Positions 34,262-43,645 are shown, counted from the first letter of the stretch. The stretch is 64,000 nt of DNA from Burkholderia sp. Ax-1719 (GCF_011753055.1 NZ_VWWJ01000021.1:1-64000); one strand, 5' to 3'. The notes: generated by a model not told the origin, from the letters alone. Translations and numbers: made by a program.

Positions 34262-34516
34262 TCAGGCCTGCGGAATCTCGATCTTGACCTCAAGCACTTC
34301 GAGGTCGTCCTGACGCTCCAGGCTCACGCGGATATCTTCGTCGGAGATCTTCACGTACTTCGAGATCACGGCGACGAGTTCGCGTTGCAGGGCCGGCAGA
34401 TAATCGGCGGGCGGATGACCGCCTGCGCGCTCGTGAGCGATGATGAGCTGCAGGCGTTCCTTCGCTACCGAGGCGGACTTCTTCTTCTCGCCGAGAAAAA
34501 ACGAAAGAAACGACAT
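34262..34516 (-). CDS. minE: Cell division topological specificity factor MinE
   Basis: 84 residues. An N-terminal membrane-binding and MinD-activating helix (MSFLSFFLGEKKKSASVAKE, with RLQLIIAHER as the anti-MinCD segment) is followed by the dimerisation domain. It stimulates MinD ATPase at mid-cell, restricting MinCD to the poles. It is the last gene of minCDE, 14 bp after minD. Confidence 0.96.
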   Translation of the reverse strand: MSFLSFFLGEKKKSASVAKERLQLIIAHERAGGHPPADYLPALQRELVAVISKYVKISDEDIRVSLERQDDLEVLEVKIEIPQA

Positions 34517-34530
34517 GACGTGCGCCTCCC

Positions 34531-35346
34531 TTACTTGCTACCGAACAGGCGCTGCAGGAGCCCCGGCTTCTGGTAATCGGTGAAGCGAAGCGCCTTGTCT
34601 TCGCCAAGAAAGCGCGCGACGACGTCCTTGTAGGCTTCAGCGACGTCGGTGCCGTCCAGATGGACAGCGGGCAGGCCCTGGTTCGATGCGTGCAGCACCG
34701 CTTCCGATTCCGGAATCACGCCGATCAGCTCGATGCGCAGGATTTCCGAGATATCCGCGAGCGAAAGCATTTCGCCTTCGTTGACGCGTTTCGGGCTGTA
34801 GCGCGTGATGAGCAGATGCTCCTTGATCGGATCCTTGCCGTCGATCGCACGCTTGGTCTTCGACGACAGCATGCCGAGGATGCGGTCCGAGTCGCGCACC
34901 GACGACACTTCCGGATTCGTCACGATCAGCGCTTCGTCGGCGAAGTGCATCGCCAGCATCGCGCCCGATTCGATACCCGCCGGCGAATCGCAGACGATGT
35001 ATTCGAAGTCCATCTTGCGCAGGTCTTCGATCACCTTCTCCACGCCTTCCTTCGTGAGCGCGTCTTTATCGCGCGTCTGCGAGGCCGGCAGGATGAAGAG
35101 GTTTTCGCACTTCTTGTCCTTGATGAGCGCCTGGTTCAGGTTCGCTTCACCCTGGATCACGTTGATCAGGTCGTACACCACGCGGCGCTCGCAACCCATG
35201 ATGAGGTCGAGATTGCGCAGGCCGACGTCGAAGTCGATGACCGCGGTTTTGTGGCCACGCAACGCGAGGCCCGATGCGAAACTCGCGCTCGTGGTCGTTT
35301 TGCCAACGCCACCCTTGCCCGAAGTCACCACAATGATTTTTGCCAT
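34531..35346 (-). CDS. minD: Septum site-determining ATPase MinD
   Basis: 271 residues. The deviant Walker A motif GKGGVGKTTTSA is at residues 10-21, the switch region has DFDVGLRNLDLIMG, and the C-terminal amphipathic helix FLGEDKALRFTDYQKPGLLQ (and beyond) tethers it to the membrane. It recruits MinC to the cell poles and oscillates with MinE. A 98-bp gap separates it from minC. Confidence 0.97.
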   Translation of the reverse strand: MAKIIVVTSGKGGVGKTTTSASFASGLALRGHKTAVIDFDVGLRNLDLIMGCERRVVYDLINVIQGEANLNQALIKDKKCENLFILPASQTRDKDALTKEGVEKVIEDLRKMDFEYIVCDSPAGIESGAMLAMHFADEALIVTNPEVSSVRDSDRILGMLSSKTKRAIDGKDPIKEHLLITRYSPKRVNEGEMLSLADISEILRIELIGVIPESEAVLHASNQGLPAVHLDGTDVAEAYKDVVARFLGEDKALRFTDYQKPGLLQRLFGSK

Positions 35347-35444
35347 TCCCTTACCTTGCGTTCGTCAGTTTCCCAGTTTGGTCTCATCGCGCGCCGCTCG
35401 CACGCTACGCACACACATTGAATGCGCAACGCGTCAGCGGCGGA

Positions 35445-36302
35445 TCAGGTGAGCCTCAACGGTTCGATCAACAGCTTTTCTTCGTCGAGCCGGATCTGCG
35501 CCGGCTTGCCACGCACATCGTCTGAGAGCGGAACTTCAGTGGTACGGTAGATGCCCGCAATCGAAATCAGTTCCGCTTCGAGGCTCGTGCAGAAAATACG
35601 TGCGTCGTGGTTGCCGTGCACGCCCGCGAGCGCGCGGCCACGCAACGGCGCGTAAATATGGATGTTGCCTTCGGCGATCACTTCCGCACCGTTGGACACC
35701 ATGCCGAGCACCACCAGATCGCCCTTCGCATAGACACGCTGGCCCGAGCGCAGCGGACGGTCGACCACCAGCGTCGCCGCACGCGGCACGTTGCGGGCGT
35801 TGCTGTCCGCATCGGCATCGCTGCTCGCGTCCGCAGGCATGTCCTGCGTGGGGTCCGTCGGGAAGAGTTCGGGTTGTGCGGCGCCGGCGCTGGCCGACGT
35901 GTTCGCTTTGGGGGCTTCTGCGGTGGCTTCGGCGGCGCTGTCTTCGGCTTCGCTCTTTGCCACAGCGTTGCCGCCCGCCACGCGCTTGTCGCGCGCTTCG
36001 AGGAACGGCAGGCCCGCTTCGGCGGCCCAGCCATGCTGCTCGGGCTGCGCGACCACGCCCACGGGACGCATGCGCACGCTTTCCAGCAGGCGCGCGATGT
36101 CGCCCAGTGCGACCTGTTCGCCGTCGGCAAGACGGCGCAGATCGATGGCCACGGTATCGTTGGCGAAGAATTCCGGCGTCGCCTCGAAGCGCCGCGTGAG
36201 TTCGGCGCGCATCGCATCGAGTTCAGTCGTTTTGACCACGAACAGAAGCGTATCGACTGAACCGCTCTTCAGTTCAAAATATGGCGATTTCTTGGGCGAC
36301 AT
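35445..36302 (-). CDS. minC: Septum formation inhibitor MinC
   Basis: 285 residues. The N-terminal FtsZ-binding domain (SPKKSPYFELKSGSVDTLLF) and the C-terminal beta-helix MinD-binding domain (VVDRPLRSGQRVYAKGDLVV, IHIYAPLRGRALAG) are joined by an Ala/Ser/Asp-rich linker of about 65 residues (residues ~105-170). The linker is longer than in E. coli MinC (231 residues) and typical of Burkholderia. It blocks FtsZ rings away from mid-cell. First gene of minCDE. Confidence 0.95.
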   Translation of the reverse strand: MSPKKSPYFELKSGSVDTLLFVVKTTELDAMRAELTRRFEATPEFFANDTVAIDLRRLADGEQVALGDIARLLESVRMRPVGVVAQPEQHGWAAEAGLPFLEARDKRVAGGNAVAKSEAEDSAAEATAEAPKANTSASAGAAQPELFPTDPTQDMPADASSDADADSNARNVPRAATLVVDRPLRSGQRVYAKGDLVVLGMVSNGAEVIAEGNIHIYAPLRGRALAGVHGNHDARIFCTSLEAELISIAGIYRTTEVPLSDDVRGKPAQIRLDEEKLLIEPLRLT

Positions 36303-36349
36303 GGCGATCGGCGAAAAATTTTGCGTATTTTACAGGCGTCGACGCGCAC

Positions 36350-36369
36350 GGCCATTATTTTTAATGGCC
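36350..36369. promoter_or_regulatory. Palindrome upstream of minC
   Basis: Perfect GGCCATTA-4 nt-TAATGGCC about 50 bp before the minC start. It could be an operator or a hairpin; no T-run favours a terminator. Confidence 0.4.
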
Positions 36370-36510
36370 CAAAATGCTGCAGCGAAGGGAAAGACAAAGG
36401 AACGGCGCAAAAAACGCCGAGGGGAGCCGCCACATGACGCGCGTTGCGCGCGTCAGGGCGGAAAAAACCGGCGCAACGCGCTCAAAATCGCACTGCGCTT
36501 GCAGCGATGC

Positions 36511-37047
36511 TCACTGCGCCGACGCAACCGGCGCAGCGCCGGCGAGGTCGCGCATCAGCAGCGTTTCCCATTGCTCGGGCGTCTGCGTGCTGCGGGCGTG
36601 ATCGCCGGTGGCGACAAAACCCATGCGCTCGTAGAAGCGCATTGCGGTGGTGTTGCTATCGGTCACCCATGCGTAGATCTGGGTGGCGCTCTCGCTCGTG
36701 AGCCAGTCGATGGCCGCGTTGACGAGCAGCTCGCCGCCACGCAGATGCCGCACCGCCGGCGCCACCCACAACGCGAACACGAACGCCCGGCGCGCAGGCG
36801 CGCTCTCGAAGTTCGCGCCGATCAGGCCGGCCGGATGGCCTTCCGTGTAGAGGATGAACGTGGTGGCGGTATGCGAATCCGCATGACGGGCGGCCGCGGC
36901 GTCGAAGACAGCTGCATCGGCAGACAACGCGTCTTCGAGCGAGTCGCCGAACGCGTAAGGCGCGTCGCGCAGCGAAGCGGTTCGAAGCTCGCGGAGCACG
37001 GCACCTTGATCGGCAACAATACGGCGAACGGTCAGTGACGGACTCAT
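36511..37047 (-). CDS. GNAT-family N-acetyltransferase
   Basis: 178 residues with the GNAT fold. An acetyl-CoA loop region lies near LWVAPAVRHLRGGELLVNAA (residues ~90-110), and a C-terminal TTAMRFYERMGFVATGDHAR matches the usual NxxAxxFYxxxGF motif. The N-terminus (SLTVRRIVADQGAVLRELRT) is typical. Substrate unknown: family members acetylate amines, antibiotics or protein N-termini. A candidate promoter with an inverted repeat lies upstream (37103-37122). Confidence 0.88.
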   Translation of the reverse strand: MSPSLTVRRIVADQGAVLRELRTASLRDAPYAFGDSLEDALSADAAVFDAAAARHADSHTATTFILYTEGHPAGLIGANFESAPARRAFVFALWVAPAVRHLRGGELLVNAAIDWLTSESATQIYAWVTDSNTTAMRFYERMGFVATGDHARSTQTPEQWETLLMRDLAGAAPVASAQ

Positions 37048-37102
37048 GCAGTCGTAAACCCCAATAAAGCACTAACGCGTAGCTTTAACCGAACTGGCCA
37101 GA

Positions 37103-37122
37103 GAGTCAAATCCTTATTTGAC
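37103..37122. promoter_or_regulatory. Inverted repeat at the GNAT promoter
   Basis: GTCAAAT-CCTT-ATTTGAC, perfect 7-bp arms. On the minus strand the right arm holds a TTGACT -35 box, with TAAAGC 16 bp on. Confidence 0.4.
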
Positions 37123-37148
37123 AAAAAAGTTCCTTGTGCACGGCGCGC

Positions 37149-37168
37149 ACGGGTCTTGACAGACCCGT
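37149..37168. terminator. Hairpin between map and GNAT genes
   Basis: Perfect 8-bp arms ACGGGTCT/AGACCCGT with a TGAC loop, 34 bp past the map stop. There is no T-run, so termination is uncertain. Confidence 0.35.
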
Positions 37169-37201
37169 CGATGCCCCGCACAGCCCCTTGTGCCGCGGCC
37201 C

Positions 37202-37987
37202 TCACGGAGCTTCGTACGCACCCGTGCCGTCCGGCCAGGGCGTGAGCAATTCATAACCGTCATCGGTCACAGCGACCATGTGCTCCCACTGCGCGGAGAG
37301 CGAACGGTCCTTGGTCACCACGGTCCAGCCGTCGCGCTGCACCGCCGTGCCCGCGCGTCCGGCGTTGACCATCGGTTCGATCGTGAAGACCATGCCGGGC
37401 TTCAGACGCACACCCTGCCCAGGCTGACCGTAGTGCAGCACCTGCGGCTCCTCGTGATAGACCTTGCCGATGCCATGGCCGCAATACTCGCGCACGATCG
37501 AAAAGCCGTCGGCCTGCGCGCGCTTCTGGATCGCATGACCCACATCGCCGAGCGTCGCACCGGGCTTCACCTGGCGGATGCCCGCGAGCATCGCCTCGTA
37601 AGTGGTGTCGATCAGCTGCCGGCCCACCGAGCTGGGCGTGCCGACCGTGTACATGCGGCTCGTGTCCCCGAAATAGCCGTCCTTGATGACCGCGACGTCG
37701 ATGTTGATGATGTCGCCGTCCTTGAGCACTTCGTTGCGGCTCGGGATGCCGTGGCAGACCACGGAATTGACGGACGTGCAGATCGTCTTCGGGAAGCCGA
37801 GATAGCCGACGTTGGCCGGCACGGCCTTGAGCGTATTGACGATGAAGTCGTTGCAGATCGCGTCGAGATCGTCGGTGGAGACGCCGGGCTTGACGTGTTC
37901 GCCGATCATGGCGAGCACATCGGCGGCAAGCCGGCCGGAAATGCGCAGACGCTCGATGTCGCCGGCGGATTTATAGGTGATAGCCAT
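37202..37987 (-). CDS. map: Methionine aminopeptidase, type I
   Basis: Removes the initiator Met from nascent proteins. The 261-residue enzyme has the metal-ligand motifs DIINIDVAVIKDGYFGDTSR (two Asp), YCGHGIGKVYHEEPQ (His), VFTIEPMV (Glu) and a final Glu in QWEHMVAV. It begins MAITYKSAGDIERLR. It stands alone and not next to rpsB, where map often lies, so a second copy in the genome is possible. Confidence 0.95.
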   Translation of the reverse strand: MAITYKSAGDIERLRISGRLAADVLAMIGEHVKPGVSTDDLDAICNDFIVNTLKAVPANVGYLGFPKTICTSVNSVVCHGIPSRNEVLKDGDIINIDVAVIKDGYFGDTSRMYTVGTPSSVGRQLIDTTYEAMLAGIRQVKPGATLGDVGHAIQKRAQADGFSIVREYCGHGIGKVYHEEPQVLHYGQPGQGVRLKPGMVFTIEPMVNAGRAGTAVQRDGWTVVTKDRSLSAQWEHMVAVTDDGYELLTPWPDGTGAYEAP

Positions 37988-38203
37988 CTGAGAACCAAAG
38001 TAGGCGCGACGGCGCGCGTAGCGCCTCGCCGCGAATTCATGGGAGCGCCGCTCGAAGGCGCCATTGTAACTGCCGTAGCCAGCCTGACCGGCACGCCGGC
38101 GCAAGCCAGGACCGGCGATATTCGGATACGTCCGATTGTCCGGGAGCAAGCCGCCAACAAGAATGGGAAATATCTTACAACGACGTGAGCAGAACGCCAG
38201 ACC

Positions 38204-39034
38204 ATGAATCCCACCCCCACTTCTTCCAGCGCCGCAACAGGCATCGACGCGCCCAGCCAGGCGCCGCTCAATATCCTCATCGCGCTGCCCACTTACGATA
38301 ATTCCGTGCACTTCGACTTCGCCATGGCGCTGGCGGGTCTGATGGAGACGTTCAAGGAGCGCGACATCGGCTTCAAGTACATCCACACGGCGTCGTCGCA
38401 CATCATCCGCGCGCGCAACTTCTTTGCGAATTACTTCCTGAGCCATCCGGAATTCACGCACGTGCTGTTCCTCGACACGGACATGGACTTTTCGCGCGAG
38501 GCCATCCCGCGACTGCTGGCGGGCAATAAACCCGTGGCGGGCATTGCGTGCCCGTATCGCTTCTTCGACGTGGAAAAGCGCATCACAGCCGAAGACGCAG
38601 GCCTCACGCTGCGCGAGTGGCAGGAAAAGACCGTGGACTACAACACCGCGATTCGCGCCGATGCGAACGGCAACCGCAGCGTCGAAGGCGGCTGGGCCGA
38701 GGTGAATCACATCGGCACGGGCATCTTCCTCGTGCGCCGCGACGCCATGCAGGCGCTGGCGCCGCTCACGCAGCTCTACCGACCGCCCGCACAGTACGCC
38801 TCGTATCTGCCCGACGGCCGCTTCTATGCGTTCTTCGACACGGTTGGCGAAAGAGGCGTGTATCTCTCGGAAGACCTGTCGTTCTGCCAGCGCGCGCGGG
38901 CGGCGGGCATGCCGGTGTGGGCGCTGATCGACGAGAAGATCGTCCATCACGGTCAATCGGCGATTTCGGGGACCTTCATGCGCTCGCTGGAGCAGCGCGG
39001 GCATGTGCCGTCGATGACAGGCAACAGCGCCTGA
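38204..39034 (+). CDS. Glycosyltransferase-like protein (GT-A fold)
   Basis: 276 residues. The N-terminal half (LNILIALPTYDNSVHFDFAMA, then HVLFLDTDMDFS) has the DxD metal motif of GT-A enzymes at residue ~95. GTGIFLVRRDAM and FDTVGERGVYLSEDLSFCQR follow, an acidic ED near the acceptor site as in family 2 enzymes. It may act in surface polysaccharide or protein modification; the sugar is unknown. Start is ATG with AGAACGCCAGACC upstream, a weak ribosome site. A terminator is placed directly after. Confidence 0.8.
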   Translation: MNPTPTSSSAATGIDAPSQAPLNILIALPTYDNSVHFDFAMALAGLMETFKERDIGFKYIHTASSHIIRARNFFANYFLSHPEFTHVLFLDTDMDFSREAIPRLLAGNKPVAGIACPYRFFDVEKRITAEDAGLTLREWQEKTVDYNTAIRADANGNRSVEGGWAEVNHIGTGIFLVRRDAMQALAPLTQLYRPPAQYASYLPDGRFYAFFDTVGERGVYLSEDLSFCQRARAAGMPVWALIDEKIVHHGQSAISGTFMRSLEQRGHVPSMTGNSA

Positions 39035-39052
39035 AAACGGCCTGGAAAAGCA

Positions 39053-39086
39053 AAAACCCCGTAGGTCTTTCGACTTACGGGGTTTT
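39053..39086 (+). terminator. Terminator after the glycosyltransferase-like gene
   Basis: AAAACCCCGTAGGTC / GACTTACGGGGTTTT, one G-U pair, with a T4 tail. Confidence 0.85.
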
Positions 39087-39093
39087 CTAAATT

Positions 39094-39184
<91 letters not shown>

Positions 39185-39239
39185 GGGGTACTGCTATTTA
39201 CTGCTTCTCAGGTCTTGGTCGGCGACCAGAGAAGCGAAG

Positions 39240-39267
39240 ATTATAGAACATATTTCGGATCCTGCAA
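39240..39267 (-). promoter_or_regulatory. Candidate promoter of tRNA-Ser(CGA)
   Basis: On the minus strand TTGCAG, 16-bp spacer, perfect TATAAT, about 55 bp before the tRNA. Confidence 0.5.
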
Positions 39268-39274
39268 GCCCTTT

Positions 39275-39292
39275 TTCGAAAAATTTTTCGAA
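39275..39292. repeat. 18-bp perfect AT-rich palindrome downstream of serS
   Basis: TTCGAAAAA/TTTTTCGAA, with outer arms close to TGCAAGCC/GGCCTGCA. It lies 30-50 bp after the serS stop and may help end serS transcription. Confidence 0.7.
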
Positions 39293-39322
39293 GGCCTGCA
39301 GAATCCTGTTCCAGGTCTCTTC

Positions 39323-40615
39323 TTACGCGCCTACCGACAGACGCGCCACGCCGTTCATATACGGACGCAGTGCTTCCGGCACGGTGATCGAGCCATCCGC
39401 TTCCTGGTAGTTTTCCAGCACGGCCACGAGCGTGCGGCCAACCGCGAGACCCGAGCCGTTGAGCGTATGCACGAGTTCCGGCTTGCCCTGCGCGTTGCGA
39501 TAGCGCGCCTGCATGCGGCGCGCCTGGAACGCTTCGGTGTTCGAGCAGCTGGAGATTTCGCGATAGGTGTTCTGCGCCGGCAGCCAGACTTCGAGGTCAT
39601 AAGTCTTGGTGGCCGAGAAACCCATATCGCCCGTGCACAGCGTGATCACGCGATACGGCAGGCCGAGCTTCTGCAGGATCGTCTCAGCGTGGACCACCAT
39701 CTCTTCGAGCGCGTTATACGAGGTTTCCGGCGTGGTGACCTGAACCATTTCGACCTTGTCGAACTGGTGCTGACGGATCAGGCCGCGCGTGTCGCGACCA
39801 TACGAACCGGCTTCCGAGCGGAAGCACGGCGAATGCGCCGTCAGCTTGATCGGCAGCGCGTCGCCTTCGACGATGCTCTCGCGCACCGTATTCGTGAGCG
39901 AAATTTCCGAGGTCGAAATCAGGTATTGCGTGACCTTGTTCTCGTCGCCGCCCTTCTCCACGCGGAACATGTCTTCGGCGAACTTGGGCAGCTGGCCCGT
40001 GCCGTAGAGGATTTCCGGGTTCACGATGTACGGCGTGTAGGTTTCCGTATAGCCGTGGTGCAGCGTGTGCGTGTCGATCATGAACTGCGCGAGCGCGCGA
40101 TGCAGGCGCGCGATCTGGCCGCGCAGCATCGTGAAGCGCGCGCCCGAGAGCTTGGCGCCCGTCTCGAAATCCAGACCCAGCGGCGTGCCGACGTCGACGT
40201 GATCCTTCACCTCGAAGTCGAACGTGCGCGGCGTGCCCCAGCGGCGCACTTCCACGTTGCCGCTTTCGTCGCGGCCCACCGGCACGCTTTCGTGCGGCAG
40301 GTTCGGCACGCCGAGCAGCAGGTCGGAGAGCTTCGTCTGGATGTCGTCGAGCGTGGCCGCCGACGCCTTCATTTCGTCGCCGATGCCGCCCACTTCGGCC
40401 ATGACCGCCGAGGTGTCCTCGCCGCGGCCCTTCATCGCGCCGATCTGCTTCGACAGGCTGTTGCGGCGTGCCTGGAGTTCTTCGGTGCGGGTCTGGATGG
40501 CGCGGCGTTCCGCTTCGAGCGCGGAGAAAGCCGCGACGTCGAGGGTGTAGCCGCGGTCGGCGAGGCGCTTCGCGACGCCGTCGAGGTCTTTGCGCAGCAG
40601 CTGGATGTCGAGCAT
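39323..40615 (-). CDS. serS: Seryl-tRNA synthetase
   Basis: Charges tRNA-Ser with serine. The 430-residue class II enzyme has an N-terminal coiled-coil arm (RTEELQARRNSLSKQIGAMK) that holds the long variable arm of tRNA-Ser. Motif 2 is FRSEAGSYGRDTRGLIRQHQ, and motif 3 is in NGSGLAVGRTLVAVLENYQ. A start ATG (MLDIQLLRKDL) is conserved. Two of its substrate tRNAs are in this window, one directly downstream. Confidence 0.97.
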   Translation of the reverse strand: MLDIQLLRKDLDGVAKRLADRGYTLDVAAFSALEAERRAIQTRTEELQARRNSLSKQIGAMKGRGEDTSAVMAEVGGIGDEMKASAATLDDIQTKLSDLLLGVPNLPHESVPVGRDESGNVEVRRWGTPRTFDFEVKDHVDVGTPLGLDFETGAKLSGARFTMLRGQIARLHRALAQFMIDTHTLHHGYTETYTPYIVNPEILYGTGQLPKFAEDMFRVEKGGDENKVTQYLISTSEISLTNTVRESIVEGDALPIKLTAHSPCFRSEAGSYGRDTRGLIRQHQFDKVEMVQVTTPETSYNALEEMVVHAETILQKLGLPYRVITLCTGDMGFSATKTYDLEVWLPAQNTYREISSCSNTEAFQARRMQARYRNAQGKPELVHTLNGSGLAVGRTLVAVLENYQEADGSITVPEALRPYMNGVARLSVGA

Positions 40616-40714
40616 GGGATTGTGAGACGCAGTTTCGTTGTGTGAGGAGTCGATTTTAGCGCACCGGCGCGGGCTCGCCGCCCGCAGCGTGCCGACGTGC
40701 TTTAGCCCGGCGCT

Positions 40715-42055
40715 TTAACTCTTGCGCTTGCGTTCGTTACGTTCGCGGATTTCGTCGCGATGCGCTTCGCGCCATTGCGCGTCGAGTTCGGACAGGCGCG
40801 CCAGCTTCTCGCCGATCTTGCCTTCGAGCCCGCGCGGCGTGGGCCGATACCAGTTCGGCTCGCGCATGCCATCGGGAATATAGGTTTCCCCGGCGGCATA
40901 AGCGTCCGGCTCGTCGTGGGCGTAGCGGTACTCGTGGCCGTAGCCCAGTTCCTTCATGAGTTTGGTGGGCGCGTTGCGCAGGTGGATAGGCACCGCGCGC
41001 GACTGATCCTTGCTCACGAAGCGGCGCGCTTCGTTGTAGGCGTTGTAGCCGGCGTTCGACTTGGGCGCGACGGCCAGATAGATCACAGCCTGCGCCAGCG
41101 CCAGTTCGCCTTCCGGCGAGCCCAGCCGCTCATAGGTTTCCGAGGCGTCGAGCGTAATGCGCGCCGCGCGCGGATCGGCCAGACCGATGTCCTCCCACGC
41201 CATGCGCACGATGCGGCGCGCCAGATAGCGCGGGTCCGCGCCGCCGTCGAGCATGCGGCAGAACCAGTACAGCGCGCCATCCGGATTGCTGCCGCGCACC
41301 GACTTATGCAACGCGCTGATCTGGTCGTAGAAGGCGTCGCCGCCCTTGTCGAAGCGGCGCAGGTTTTCGGCGAGCGCGCTGCCGAGCAGTTCGCCGTCGA
41401 TTTCCGTCTTCTTCTGCTGGGCCGCCGCGCGCGCGACGATCTCCAGATTGTTGAGCAGCTTGCGCCCGTCGCCGTCGGCGGAACCGATCAGCGCCTGTTT
41501 CGCTTCATCGGTGAAGGTCAGGCCGCCCAGTTCCTCGGCGGCGCGCGCGAGCAGTTCGCCCTGCTCGTCCTCGTCGAGACTGCGAAGCACGTAGACCGCC
41601 GCGCGCGACAGCAACGCGCTGTTCACCTCGAACGACGGATTCTCCGTCGTCGCGCCGATAAACACGAACAGGCCCGACTCCACGTGCGGCAGGAAAGCGT
41701 CCTGCTGGCTCTTGTTGAAGCGATGCACCTCGTCGACGAACACCAGCGTCTGATGGCCATGCGCGCGGTGCAGTTGCGCCTGCTCGACGGCCTCGCGGAT
41801 ATCCTTCACGCCCGACAGCACCGCCGACAGCGCGATGAATTCGGCGTGGAAGGCATCGGCCATGAGGCGCGCGAGCGTGGTCTTGCCGACGCCCGGCGGC
41901 CCCCACAGGATCATCGAATGCGCTTCGCCCGACTCGAAGGCGACGCGCAGCGGCTTGTTGTGCCCAAGCAGATGCTTCTGGCCGATGACTTCGTCGATGG
42001 TGCGTGGGCGCAGCCGCTCGGCGAGCGGAACGTTGGCACGGGTTTCTTCAAACAT
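40715..42055 (-). CDS. rarA: Replication-associated recombination protein RarA (MgsA)
   Basis: A 446-residue AAA+ ATPase related to clamp loaders, active at stalled forks. Walker A is GPPGVGKTTLARL near residue 54, and Walker B is LVFVDEVHRFNKSQQD. Sensor 1 is GATTENPSFEVNSALLSR, and the C-terminal MgsA tetramerisation domain is present (KSVRGSNPDGALYW). It is 98 bp from serS, and rarA-serS is a common pairing. Confidence 0.95.
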   Translation of the reverse strand: MFEETRANVPLAERLRPRTIDEVIGQKHLLGHNKPLRVAFESGEAHSMILWGPPGVGKTTLARLMADAFHAEFIALSAVLSGVKDIREAVEQAQLHRAHGHQTLVFVDEVHRFNKSQQDAFLPHVESGLFVFIGATTENPSFEVNSALLSRAAVYVLRSLDEDEQGELLARAAEELGGLTFTDEAKQALIGSADGDGRKLLNNLEIVARAAAQQKKTEIDGELLGSALAENLRRFDKGGDAFYDQISALHKSVRGSNPDGALYWFCRMLDGGADPRYLARRIVRMAWEDIGLADPRAARITLDASETYERLGSPEGELALAQAVIYLAVAPKSNAGYNAYNEARRFVSKDQSRAVPIHLRNAPTKLMKELGYGHEYRYAHDEPDAYAAGETYIPDGMREPNWYRPTPRGLEGKIGEKLARLSELDAQWREAHRDEIRERNERKRKS

Positions 42056-42310
42056 GTCGTTTTCGCGATAATGTCGGCTTTCCGGCGGATGCGGTCGGGA
42101 GGGCGCGCTGGACGCACATCGAACGCATTGTTCGCGCCCCTGAAAATGGGCCGCCGCGCCGGAGTCAGTCGTGCATTATGACAGTCCGCGCCGCCACGCG
42201 AGGCCGAAGGCCTGAGACGCGCGCCCGCACGAGTTTTGCGTAATCCCTACGCACACCATACGAATTCAATACAAGCAACGCAGCAGACGACACAGAGGAC
42301 AGCTTTTCCC

Positions 42311-43618
42311 ATGACTGAAAACACCCAGGCCGGTTCGGCCTACGCGCCCAACGTGCCGGTACCCGACGCGCGCCGCCAGTTCCGCACCGGCGACGCCTTC
42401 GCGCTCTGGTTCTCCCTCGGCATTGGCCTGCTGGTGGCGCAGGCGGGCGCCCTGCTCGTACCCGGCCTGTCGCTGCCGCACGCGCTGCTCGCCATCGGCA
42501 TCGGCAGCGTGATCGGCGTGGTGCTACTCGCGCTCGCGGGCGTGATCGGCACGGATACGGGGCTGGCGGCGATGTCTTCGCTGCGCCCGACGCTCGGCAT
42601 TCGCGGCGCCTCGGTGCCCGCCGTCATCAACATGGTGCAGCTGGTGGGCTGGGGCTCGTTCGAGATCATCGTGATGCGCGATTCCGCCGATGCGCTCGCC
42701 AAACAGGCGTTCAACCTGTCGATGCCGCTCGTCTGGACGGTGATCTTCGGCGTGCTGGCGACGCTGCTGGCCGTGAGCGGCCCGCTCTCGTTCGTGCGCC
42801 GCTTCCTGCGCACGTGGGGCATCTGGCTGCTGCTGGCGGGCGCGGCTTGGCTGACGTATAGCCTGCTGGCGCAGCACGACATCGCCGCGCTGATGAAGCG
42901 TCCCGGCACCGGCGACATGCCGTTCGGCAGCGCCATCGACCTCGTGGTGGCGATGCCCCTCTCGTGGCTGCCGCTGATCGCCGATTACACGCGCTTCGGC
43001 CGTAAAGCGGGCGAAACCTTCCGCGGCACGCTGTTCGGCTATGGCATCGCGAATCTGTGGTTCTATGCGCTGGGCGCGATCTACGGTCTGGCGGCCGGTG
43101 GCGGCGATGCGCTGCTGACCACCGCGCTCGCGCAGGCGGGCGGCGGTCTGGCGCTGCTGCTGGTGCTGATCGACGAAATCGACAACGCTTTCGCCGATAT
43201 CCACTCGGCGGCCGTCTCGACGGGTACGGTCTGGACGCGCGCGGGCGTGCCGGTTCTCTCGGCGGCGTTCGGCGCGATCTGCACGCTGATCGCCCTCATC
43301 GTGCCGATGGCGAAGTACGAAAACTTCCTGCTGTTTATCGGCTCGGTGTTTGCGCCGCTGTTTGGCGTGGTGCTCGCCGATCACTTCATCGTGCGCCGTC
43401 GCCGCATCGATCCGCAGGCGCTCGCCGATCTCAACGGCGCGTACGGCTATTCGGGCGGCTGGCACGTCAGCGCGTTTGCCGCGTGGGTGGTCGGCTTTGG
43501 CGCGTACCAGGCGCTCAATCAATGGCTGCCGAATCTGGGCGCGACGCTGCCGTCGCTGGTGATCGGCGCGCTGTGCTATCTGGTGCTTGCGGGGCGTCGT
43601 CGCGCGGCTTACGCGTAA
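42311..43618 (+). CDS. NCS1-family permease, CytX-like (hydroxymethylpyrimidine/cytosine)
   Basis: A 435-residue membrane protein with about 12 hydrophobic segments. The NCS1 pattern includes LWFSLGIGLLVAQAGALLVP near the N-terminus, GIRGASVPAVINMVQLVGW in the middle, and PLSWLPLIADYTRFG near residue 220. CytX is thought to import thiamine precursor HMP, with cytosine as an alternative substrate. No TPP riboswitch is visible upstream and no thi gene is adjacent, so the substrate is uncertain. Start is ATG MTENTQAGS; an upstream in-frame start at 42236 is unlikely. A terminator follows, convergent with bioB. Confidence 0.8.
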   Translation: MTENTQAGSAYAPNVPVPDARRQFRTGDAFALWFSLGIGLLVAQAGALLVPGLSLPHALLAIGIGSVIGVVLLALAGVIGTDTGLAAMSSLRPTLGIRGASVPAVINMVQLVGWGSFEIIVMRDSADALAKQAFNLSMPLVWTVIFGVLATLLAVSGPLSFVRRFLRTWGIWLLLAGAAWLTYSLLAQHDIAALMKRPGTGDMPFGSAIDLVVAMPLSWLPLIADYTRFGRKAGETFRGTLFGYGIANLWFYALGAIYGLAAGGGDALLTTALAQAGGGLALLLVLIDEIDNAFADIHSAAVSTGTVWTRAGVPVLSAAFGAICTLIALIVPMAKYENFLLFIGSVFAPLFGVVLADHFIVRRRRIDPQALADLNGAYGYSGGWHVSAFAAWVVGFGAYQALNQWLPNLGATLPSLVIGALCYLVLAGRRRAAYA

Positions 43619-43645
43619 CGCTCGCACGCTTTCCAGAAGCGCAAT

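Noticed and set aside
36511..37072. Other minus-strand frames over the GNAT gene
   Set aside because: Alternative frames give low-complexity Arg-rich products; the chosen frame has the GNAT motifs.
42056..42310. TPP riboswitch
   Set aside because: CTGAGA is present but other required TPP riboswitch elements are missing.
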